A stretch of 12,391 nt of DNA from Cyclostephanos tholiformis (taxonomy: Eukaryota; Bacillariophyta; Thalassiosirophyceae; Thalassiosirales; Thalassiosiraceae). The stretch's first letter is position 1. Each line of letters begins with the position of its first letter. The DNA is taken from NCBI GenBank assembly GCA_036939975.1, contig JALLPB010001226.1, forward strand, positions 1-12,391. Reading direction: 5' to 3'. The position numbers and the translations under genes are program-made. Below the pieces are notes generated by a model that saw nothing but the letters and a program-made list of their open reading frames with translations, did not search any database and was not told the DNA's origin. This document shows positions 1 to 7,500 of this stretch, piece by piece.

Positions 1-325
1 ACTCACCTAGTATCTCTTTGGCATGCTCGATTCCCTTCAGGATGTGCCGTGGAGGAGGCTCTCCCTCGGGGATACTCCAGGCTGATAGGAGGTCATGCTG
101 GTTCATGGTTTGGGGCCACTCGGTGGCGGGATGCGTGCTTGTACGCATCTGACACGAAAACCCCTGGGGGGGGGACTCGTGAGTTGGTTGGTTTTCCGGT
201 TCATCCTCTGCGATGGCTGGGGGGAGGGCACGGTCGGAGTTTTTTGGTTGGTTGCTTGCGCTGACTGGGGAGGGGTCGGGTGGTTTTGCGGGGGGTCGGA
301 CATCGCTAGATTCCGACCTGAGGAG
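1..325 (-). CDS. Open frame continuing past the TGA of the Gag-like ORF (partial, runs off left edge)
   Basis: The minus strand stays open for 108 codons after the TGA at 326-328, in exactly the same frame as the upstream 732-codon ORF, and leaves the window without a stop. The first ~60 codons are Pro/Ser-rich and linker-like. From the ATG at 104-106 the sequence looks like ordinary protein, starting MNQHDLLSAWSIPEGE. A second in-frame ATG is at 146-148. This could be the start of a Pol-like product made by TGA readthrough, a separate ORF starting at one of these ATGs, or the rest of one protein interrupted by a nonsense mutation. No reverse transcriptase, protease or integrase motif is visible in the part shown, so I assign no enzyme activity. 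Confidence 0.45.
294..318 (-). promoter_or_regulatory. Stem-loop 7 nt downstream of the TGA, candidate readthrough stimulator
   Basis: On the minus strand the arms GGTCGGA (318-312) and TCCGACC (300-294) are perfectly complementary around an 11-nt loop. The stem starts 7 nt after the TGA. The stop context is TGA followed by C, the leakiest class of stop tetranucleotide. In gamma-retroviral gag-pol readthrough an RNA structure sits about 8 nt after the stop. Function here is inferred only from geometry. Confidence 0.4.
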
Positions 326-2524
326 TCAGACGGTGGGGGTGTTTCGTACCCTTTTGAGGAAGTTGATGTACTCAGCTCTTTTCTCGGAATTGATCGCGTC
401 TGCTCCAACATGGCATGCTTTGTTGTTGCAGTCGACGAAACAGTCGCCCTTGGTGAGCCAACGGGCGCACATCCATCCGTTGTCTCCCCATTTGGGTCGG
501 TCCTTGGGTAGTTTCCCTGACAGGTGTTTGCGCCAATCCTCTCCTTCCTTCATTTTGAACTCTTCGACCATGTTCGTGTTGAAGACTCTCCTATCTGCGC
601 CATCGGCTTTGCCTCCGCCTTTGCGTTTCCTGCCTCTCTTCTCTCCCCCCTGTTGTCCTGCTCCCGTTGCGTTGGCGGGGGTGGGGGTGTCTTCTTTTTC
701 CTGGGTGTCGTTGGTTGTGAAAACAAGGGGGAGGTCGATCGTCAGACTGCTATTGAGGATCTGTTCGATGACCTGATCCATGTCGATGATGCTGTCGTTG
801 ATCGTAGAGCGGTCTTCTTGCTGCTCGCAGAGGTAGAGCCAACGTTGGATGCGGATTTCGAAGGCGTAGAGGATTTTGGCGGGGTATCTGAAATCCCCTG
901 CGATTCGTACCTTTATTGTCGAGGCCTCTTGTTCGATGAGACTTAGGGCCCTTCCCATTTCGACGGAGAGTGCGCTTTCTGATCCAAACAGGATTGTCGC
1001 CATGCCGCGGTACATCTTGATGACATTGAAGAGCTCGGTGAAGTCTTTCGGTACCGATACGATTTGCTTTTGGGAGGCTTTGATCTCGTCTAGGTTTTTG
1101 TTGTCGGTGTTGCTGTGTAGGATGTTGAGGTGGAGGTAGCGGGATTTTTGTTCCTCGTTCATGGGGTTGTTCTCGTACAATGTAAAAAATGATAGGTTGC
1201 TTGGTTTGTCCCTTGCGTTCCAAAGGATGCTGCCATTGTAGAGGCTGGCGGCTGTCCCGTGCGCAAAACCAACTTCTCTGTGCCCGAGCGCCACCATCTG
1301 GCTGTGGAGTTCCTTGTCGGCCATGGCTGCTGTTTCGCTGTTGATGATGAGTTTGTATGATGCTGGGATGTTGTCTGCGGGAACTTGGCCGTTTGTCGAT
1401 GCTGCATTCCGGACGAGGCGTCGGCTGAGGCCGTGCCATTTCTCGGCCTTGTCTTTTTTCTTCTTGTCTTTTTCCTTGAGGTAGGCTACGTGCTCTCTCT
1501 GGATTTCGGATTGTGTTTCTGACGCTTCGCAGGAACGTTCCATGCTGGCTCCTAAGAGCTGAAGGACTCGGACGGTATCTTCAGGATTGATTGGTGCCGC
1601 TGCCGCTGCATCGAGGGTTGGCTGGATGTACTTGAGGTGAGAGTTTGATTTGTGCGTCTTGAGATCGTTGTCGTCTGGGAGGAGGGAGAAACGAGTTTCG
1701 GGAATCGAATCTTGCCCGACTGCGAGGCACCACATGATGAGCATGTTGCGGTGGGCTTCTAGGTCGGCGGCGGAGAAACCGTCGTTGTTCTGGTGTTCCT
1801 GCACGTGAAGGGTGTGGGCCGCAATTGCTGCCTGGATGATCTCGAAGGGGCAGGGGGACATGGCTTCGAGAATGGCCTTTCGGAGGAAAGGGGCTGGGGT
1901 GAACATGCTGAGACCTCTGAAGATATGTTCTCCCCGCGTAGGGGCTCGGAGGGCACGGATGGCGTCAATGCCGGTGGATGCTGCCTCGACGATGTCATTC
2001 GCGGGTTGGGTGCGTTTGATTTGGGGTGCGATGGCAGTGTCGACGTCGAGGGCGACGACTTGGGCGTCGGGGCCCACCCCGATGAGGGCCGCCACTTTGT
2101 TGGTGGGGTTGATGGTTGTTCCTCCTAGATTTTTGATGTTGTGGAGGATGACAACTTGCTTCTTGTTGTCTGCGACGAGGATGAGGTTGTTGTCCTCATT
2201 GAGGTACTTCATCTTGGTGTCAATGGCAGCGTCGTGGGTCATTGCTTTGGTGAATTTTGCCACATTGCGGTCGCCAATCGCGTTCGCTGTGGTCAATCCG
2301 TGAAGGAAATGCATTTTCCAAGAGGGGGATAGAGGCATTGTTGATTGATTTTTAGTTTCTATGAAAACTATTGGCTTGCGAGCTAGGGCGGTATTGACGA
2401 GGTGTTGTGCAGTGGAAATGACGGCAAGTGGTATCCCGTCGAGGGTCAAGAGTTGTCGAGGGCTTGGCGACTCTGATCTCTCTTCTCGACTGAATTTTTG
2501 GCGCGACTCTTGTCGTCCGGCCAT
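326..2524 (-). CDS. Mobile-element Gag-like protein with C-terminal Cys/His zinc-knuckle-like motif
   Basis: The protein has 732 aa from the first ATG at 2524, which has G at -3 and +4; the frame is open a little further upstream but without an ATG. In order it shows an alpha-helical N-terminal half, an Ala run near residue 307, a Lys-rich charged helix around 350-362, and a conserved-looking block around 490-595 containing ILFG and RIQRWLYLCE. A basic stretch (KRGRKRKGGGK, ~629-639) could be a nuclear signal or nucleic-acid contact. A terminal Cys/His cluster follows: C686, C695, C699, C704, H705, inside WxC...GxC...C...CH. The layout (structural region, basic patch, zinc-binding-like tail, long ORF just downstream) is that of a retroelement Gag or capsid-like protein. 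I recall similar uncharacterised proteins as abundant in diatom genomes, but this is memory and not a search. It could instead be a domesticated host gene. No polymerase lies upstream. Confidence 0.6.
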   Translation of the reverse strand: MAGRQESRQKFSREERSESPSPRQLLTLDGIPLAVISTAQHLVNTALARKPIVFIETKNQSTMPLSPSWKMHFLHGLTTANAIGDRNVAKFTKAMTHDAAIDTKMKYLNEDNNLILVADNKKQVVILHNIKNLGGTTINPTNKVAALIGVGPDAQVVALDVDTAIAPQIKRTQPANDIVEAASTGIDAIRALRAPTRGEHIFRGLSMFTPAPFLRKAILEAMSPCPFEIIQAAIAAHTLHVQEHQNNDGFSAADLEAHRNMLIMWCLAVGQDSIPETRFSLLPDDNDLKTHKSNSHLKYIQPTLDAAAAAPINPEDTVRVLQLLGASMERSCEASETQSEIQREHVAYLKEKDKKKKDKAEKWHGLSRRLVRNAASTNGQVPADNIPASYKLIINSETAAMADKELHSQMVALGHREVGFAHGTAASLYNGSILWNARDKPSNLSFFTLYENNPMNEEQKSRYLHLNILHSNTDNKNLDEIKASQKQIVSVPKDFTELFNVIKMYRGMATILFGSESALSVEMGRALSLIEQEASTIKVRIAGDFRYPAKILYAFEIRIQRWLYLCEQQEDRSTINDSIIDMDQVIEQILNSSLTIDLPLVFTTNDTQEKEDTPTPANATGAGQQGGEKRGRKRKGGGKADGADRRVFNTNMVEEFKMKEGEDWRKHLSGKLPKDRPKWGDNGWMCARWLTKGDCFVDCNNKACHVGADAINSEKRAEYINFLKRVRNTPTV

Positions 2525-2709
2525 TTCCTCTTCACCCCTCGCGGCGGCCTCCAAATAAATTTTTTTGGGAAGTGTTTCTTATTCCCCGGGTGGCGTCTAC
2601 GGTATGATTAGTGTTAGATATTGCATTGATACTGGCAGTCTGGCCGGTATTAGTAATTTACTGGGCCAGGCTAGTCGGTTTGTCGGTCAGTATTTTGTGC
2701 ACTAGTGTA

Positions 2710-2745
2710 TTTGGCGGGAACATAGCCCTCAGAGTTGGCGGGAAC
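2710..2745. promoter_or_regulatory. Pair of E2F-like boxes (TTGGCGGGAAC twice)
   Basis: The 11-mer TTGGCGGGAAC occurs at 2711-2721 and again at 2735-2745. The first is preceded by T, giving TTTGGCGGGAA, which matches the classical E2F/DP site. The same core occurs in the RPS5/WASHC5 promoter and downstream of RPS5. Binding is not shown; it could equally be a tandem duplication within the repeat. Confidence 0.3.
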
Positions 2746-2777
2746 CTTTTTTTCTTCAAAAGGGGGCTGGGGACCTC

Positions 2778-2812
2778 AAAAAGGGGGCTTTTCACAACGT
2801 AGCCCCCTTTTT
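2778..2812. repeat. Perfect 12-bp hairpin with AAAAAGGGGGCT arms
   Basis: AAAAAGGGGGCT at 2778-2789 and its exact reverse complement at 2801-2812 flank an 11-nt loop. An additional direct copy, AAAAGGGGGCT, lies at 2758-2768 and could pair with the same right arm, so two alternative folds exist. The hairpin sits inside the larger foldback sequence. Confidence 0.75.
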
Positions 2813-3337
2813 TATGCGTACCAAAAAATACTGACCGATTTCTTCTTCGATACGGTATGTAAATACCGAGAAATACTGACCAAAACTGACCGAAAAATAC
2901 CGATTCAGTATCTAACTCTAGGCATGATAATAATATGTTGTAGTGTCATTTTTTTCACATCATCCAAGATCGACTCGAACTAGGTAGTGGGGTGGTCCAT
3001 GTGATGTGTGATCACCACGACATAAAGAAAAATTCTCTCTGTTTTTTTTCACATTCACACTTCACATTTCTTACTCGGACATAAAGATTTCGTCGGTATG
3101 ATGCTTCAGATCCCAACAAAAGGACTTTCTTTGTTGCTGTTGCACTAAGTCCTCTCCCCCCCCTCCCCTCGTCCCATGCATGTGTGTGCTCAGTCTTTTC
3201 TTGTTCCATGACGACGGGAGGGGGGGTGAGAGGGGCGTCGGAGATTTAGGATTTATATTTCCCCACTTCGTCAGATGAATTCCTCACCCTATACTGGATT
3301 GTGTCTGTTTCCTTGTTTATAGCCTCATTCCAACATC

Positions 3338-4324
3338 ATGAAAGACATCACCACAATGACACAAGTCAGGAACGGAAGTGTTTCCAAGGACACAAGTGGT
3401 GTCAAGCGTGGCAAGAAGGCTACCGTCTCCTTTCCTGAAATGCTTCGCCTCATGAAGACCTACGGCTCGATAAAATGTCTCCGCAATCATCAGAAAAAAG
3501 GCGACAATATCAACGCTAAGGAAGATTCCATCAGGCGCAAGTTCTATCGATGGTTCCCCGACCTCGACGAACGTTTTGAGAGGGATGAAAAGGGGATTTA
3601 CCACCCCAAGGCTGGACATGAGTTTGAGATAATTTATCGGGGAAAGTTAAGGAAGATGGATGGGGAAATTCTGTCTATGAAGAGGACGGGAAGTCGAAAG
3701 GAACATTCGCTCAACCCAAGCAACAAGCCGAGCAAGGAAAAAGTGCTCAAAGGCACTAGTAAAAAAGCGTTGATCATGGCCCGCGTTCAGCAAGCGGGAA
3801 TAATTGTTGATGCATCAGACGGTGGGTCTTCGCCTATCCCCGTCCTCTCTGCTCAATCCGATCTAGAAGATGATGAAATGGATGCATTCATCACGCGCAA
3901 CTTCCCCTACAATCCCCAAGAATCTGCCGCCATCATCTCAGACATCGAGCCTGTGGACACATCGTTTGTTGCGGCGAAGGAAATTTTCGATGACGTCGAA
4001 ACGATCTTTTTCAGCCCGACTATTCAGGAGTGCCCAAGGAGCCAAATGCAAGCACGCAGTCCGACCCCCTGCAATTTGACCCAAGAGAATGCAAATTTGA
4101 ATCGTTTGAGCCAGATCTTGGAAATGAGCGATACTTATTATAGCATACACGGTAGGTGTGATTGGGCACGAAGATCAACATGTGAGAGCGATGCAGATAC
4201 AGCTTTCTTCAATAACTCGCAAGTCAAGTCAGTTGAAGAGTTGAAAGAAGATGACATACTGGTATCCGAAGATAGTGAGAGTGTGCTTGATGTTGTGTCT
4301 GATGACAATTGGGACCTCATTTAA
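3338..4324 (+). CDS. Uncharacterised 328-aa protein, basic N-half and acidic C-half
   Basis: This is a single uninterrupted frame from an ATG with A at -3 to TAA; no intron is needed. I do not recognise a named domain. The first ~150 residues are Lys/Arg-rich and contain an aromatic, probably folded core at about 64-116, with SIRRKFYRWFPDLDERF, YHPKAGHEFEIIYR and repeated basic residues. The rest is Ser/Asp/Glu-rich and probably disordered, with acidic clusters near 175-181 and 301-326. There is no signal peptide or transmembrane segment. The bipolar charge would suit a nuclear DNA-binding or chromatin-associated protein, but that is a guess. I have an impression, unverified, that the core recurs in uncharacterised diatom proteins. 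A TATA-like element lies ~80 bp upstream and an AATAAA ~155 bp downstream. It converges on WASHC5 with 177 bp between stop codons. Confidence 0.65.
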   Translation: MKDITTMTQVRNGSVSKDTSGVKRGKKATVSFPEMLRLMKTYGSIKCLRNHQKKGDNINAKEDSIRRKFYRWFPDLDERFERDEKGIYHPKAGHEFEIIYRGKLRKMDGEILSMKRTGSRKEHSLNPSNKPSKEKVLKGTSKKALIMARVQQAGIIVDASDGGSSPIPVLSAQSDLEDDEMDAFITRNFPYNPQESAAIISDIEPVDTSFVAAKEIFDDVETIFFSPTIQECPRSQMQARSPTPCNLTQENANLNRLSQILEMSDTYYSIHGRCDWARRSTCESDADTAFFNNSQVKSVEELKEDDILVSEDSESVLDVVSDDNWDLI

Positions 4325-4463
4325 TACAACGGTCGAGAAAAAAGCTGTCATGATTGTCTTGTACAAATTTAGGAAAAGTAAAGCCTAGAGGAGGTCGAGA
4401 GAGGGAAGTGGAACCGTTCAGCGTGTCAAGATAGTTTAAGATATTAGCGAAGGCGTTGTCACA

Positions 4464-4469
4464 TTTAAT
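4464..4469 (-). promoter_or_regulatory. ATTAAA, candidate poly(A) signal for WASHC5
   Basis: ATTAAA on the minus strand lies about 33 nt beyond the WASHC5 stop codon. It is the commonest variant of AATAAA in animals; use in this lineage is assumed. Confidence 0.3.
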
Positions 4470-4476
4470 GTAATAT

Positions 4477-4482
4477 AATAAA
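4477..4482 (+). promoter_or_regulatory. AATAAA, candidate poly(A) signal for the 328-aa gene
   Basis: AATAAA lies on the plus strand about 152 nt after the stop of the 328-aa gene and only 20 nt before the WASHC5 stop codon. Transcripts of the two convergent genes are therefore likely to overlap or abut. Confidence 0.35.
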
Positions 4483-4501
4483 TTTGGTGTGGTATATTGA
4501 A

Positions 4502-7500
4502 TCACGGAAGATCACCGCATAATTCAAAAACATATTGTGGAACATGCTCATACAACGCAGATCTTGGCAATCCGCTGATATCGCAAAATTGTTCCGCTAG
4601 CACGACGCAGCTTTTCAGGCTATCAGCTGCCAAGCGAGTCGCATCTTCATTTTTTCCCTTCGAAGCATATTCATTAACCGACACGCGGATAAATTGGCCC
4701 AGGTAAGCTAAGAAACTCTTCCCATATGAAGGATGGAACTGCTTCACTAAGGTAGATATGCCGGCAATTATCGGCCAACCGTCTATAGGGTAGCCTGCTT
4801 TCACTTTGGACAGCGACCCAAATGCTGGATTGAAGGTAAGTTTTTGCGTGTAAGTTATGATAAAAAATAGCAAGAGAACTGGCAGACCCTCGAGAGGGTC
4901 GGTCTTCATGAATATTGTTTGAATTGGGTCGCCAGCACCAACTGCAACACTCATGTCGCACATTTTCTTGACATCCTCGGTTACTCCTCCAGGCGAATAA
5001 TTTGCCCTCATCATGGTATTATAGGTAAGGATTGTATGCTGCAGCAACTTAGCATCCACTCTGGCAGATCGCTGAAGCTCAAAACGAATCATTCTGCGAA
5101 GAAGTTGGGCCTGGCCCACTCGTCGAAAACAAGTAAGCATCGGAAGCATAAGCATTTCTGTCTTTTTTGACGCAGCTGCATAAATGGCGACGGCATCTTT
5201 TGGAGTTCGCCATTCCGGAAAGAGCTGGTTACCAAGATCTGAGGAGTGAGCGAAAACATGGGTTGATCGAAAAAAGAAATTCTGTCGAGCTCACCTCGTC
5301 TCTCAACTTCTCAAGAAGCACGCCATGTTTTGATACGTTAGTCTTAAAAAACTTGACAAAGCGATGAAGCTCGTGGAGCGCTCGATAACATAATAACCGA
5401 TCTAATCCGGACAAACCGTATATCCCAATCGCATCGCGAATGAGAGAAATGGTGTTCAATCCACACACCACACGCTCATCGCTCATGAACCAGCCATTCC
5501 TTTCCAGGGAATATGTCGTATATTGAGCATCTGATATTTTTATCAACATCGACACCATCCTTCCCATGAAATTAATGCAGGAGGGCTCATTTTTCGTCCT
5601 TGGAAAGCGGGGTATAGGTACTATGTCCGATTGGAATTTGGAGTCTGAGTCTAAAACCTTCTTGAGAAGATATTTATTGACCTGTGTGTGAATCGTTTGT
5701 GAATAAGTGAGATGGCGGTGGCAGCAGTATCAATAGTCGGAACCAAACCGCCTCACCTCTTGTTCGACGTTGTACGAAATGATTCGCCCCATCTCCTCGT
5801 GCCACATTTTTAATCCGTGCATGCACAAATAATCGTCCACGCATTCTAGGGCGCTTTGGAATGCCTCCAACCGGCCCGACAATGATGCGAGGGACCTCAT
5901 CGCGCTTGCTAGGTGCTTGCTCATGGATGCAACCGTCTCCGAGTCGGCGGAAAAGTCGAACTGGATGAGATTATTCAACAGCTCGGTAATGTGGGAGACC
6001 AACTCCTTCCTCAGACCATCGTCCAACAATTTGTGCGGGTTCACTTCGATGCCTCCGAGAACGGTTTTTTCCATCTGAAGAATACCTAAGAGAGGGCAGT
6101 CACAACAACAGAATTAGATCAAAGTTGAGAGGAATCACAGAACTCTCCCCCGAGAGCTCACCGTCGGCGAAGATTGAAATTTCATGAGCCATCATATTAA
6201 GCTTGTAGCGCTCCCCCAGCTGAGCGAATGATATCAATTTATCGCCCTGGACCCTCGATGGCAGGCGTTCCAATCTCCGCTCCAATATATCGCCCATTTG
6301 GACTAATATGGCGAACACCGAAACGGGAACGATCCCGAGGACGTTCCTTACGAATGACACGAGTTGCGACGAATAATATTCCGTCACCCTCAACACATCG
6401 GAGGACTTGAGCTGTCTCAGTCGCACGACGGGTCCGTCCAATGAGCTTGAGAGCTTCATGAAGAATCCCTGAAGGAGAGAGACGTTGGACGGGTCCTTCG
6501 AGATGCGAGAATGTATGATATGGATGTAAGACCTTATGCACTCAATGCCATAAGACATGTCCGATATCCATTGAATATCCTCGCAAACGCCCTCGTTCAC
6601 CCCAACCGCCCTTGCCATTTGCAAGAGCAGGTCACGCGATTCCTTCAAATAGGCCTTCACTTGCACGTCCCTGTCCACCATGTCATACATCTCGACCTCC
6701 TCGAGAGCCTGGACGCAAAGCTGTATCCTCCGTCCGGTGACAGTGAAGTGCACCCCGCCATCGTATGCCAAGTCGTTGATCTCGCCCGCCATACTCCTGA
6801 ACCATTGTATCAACCCGTCGTGTCGCGTAACACGAGCCAAAGTCTGATCTCCCTTGTAATGATCGGCGAGGTCCGTCATGATGTCGCAGACGCGACTACG
6901 ACAACCGACCCATATGCTCTCCTTCTTATCTAGTAGGTCTCGAAAGATCCCCTTGAGCTGCAATTCGAGCTGAGACGTCAGAAGTATCAGAGAAACAACG
7001 TGGGTGTCGTTGATCGCGTAGTCGGCCTCCAATTTGGGATCCGTGGTAACCTTATCCGAGGCAACGCACACGATCTTGTGATATGTCGGATTCGCCGTCC
7101 TGCGATGGAGGACGCGCCACCGAATCACGATGTTGCACCGACGCAGGCAATTCAGCAGGTCGTGACGATTGTCGAGCACGAACGGATCGGTCAGTATCCC
7201 CATCGTTAAGTACGCCCTAAGCTCCGCCATGCACTGGCCTATCAACTTCGCGTTGCGCACGTGCATCCCCCTGACGTTGTCGACCCCTAACACGTTGTCG
7301 AGCGCCAACTTTGCCGCGGGGAAGCGATCCCACTCTACGCTTAGGTCCGCGGTCATGCCGGCGTACACGTGCACGACCCAATTGTCGTGGAAGTACTTGT
7401 CGACGATTTCGCGCATCCTTGCGTGCTCCTCTCGCAATACGGTCGGATCGAAGAAGAGTATCACGTAAAGCATGGAGGCCTGACGCGACAAGCGTGTGGA

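Larger units (their letters stand above)
2613..2916. repeat. Foldback (nested inverted repeat) sequence, MITE-like or LTR-like
   Basis: The outer arms 2613-2626 and 2903-2916 are inverted copies matching at 12 of 14 positions. Inner arms TCGGTCAGTATTTT (2683-2696) and AAAATACTGACCGA (2825-2838) are a perfect 14-bp inverted repeat. Further partial copies of the ACTGACC/ATACTGACC motif occur at 2871-2893. AGTCTGGCC (2637-2645) pairs with GGCCAGGCT (2664-2672) with one G-T wobble. A 12-bp perfect hairpin lies inside at 2778-2812. Near-matching flanks GGTATGATTA (2601-2610) and GGCATGATAA (2921-2930) could be a diverged target-site duplication. No coding capacity is seen. Confidence 0.5.
2525..3337. 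other. Gene-free interval between the two divergent left-hand ORFs
   Basis: This 813-bp interval separates the minus-strand Gag-like ORF from the plus-strand 328-aa gene. It holds the foldback sequence at 2613-2916, two GGCGGGAA boxes at 2713-2744, a T-rich stretch near 3042, a pyrimidine-rich stretch at 3151-3171, and a TATA-like TTTATATTT at 3252-3260 about 80 bp before the 328-aa gene. If the Gag-like ORF belongs to an LTR element, its 5' LTR should lie here. I could not define TG...CA ends or a tRNA primer-binding site. Confidence 0.5.

Noticed and set aside
103..411. Pro-rich minus-strand frame overlapping the end of the Gag-like ORF
   Set aside because: Different frame from both the ORF and its continuation, low complexity, no motif; a shadow.
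750..1439. Arg/Pro/Gln-rich 229-codon frame inside the Gag-like ORF
   Set aside because: Same strand but a different frame, with a composition typical of an out-of-frame shadow of the real protein.
2525..2554. N-terminal extension of the Gag-like ORF to 2554
   Set aside because: The first codon would be TTG; the first ATG is at 2524.
2964..2985. GTTCGAGTC on the minus strand, resembling a tRNA or SINE B box
   Set aside because: The flanking bases do not form a T-arm stem and no matching A box is found upstream.
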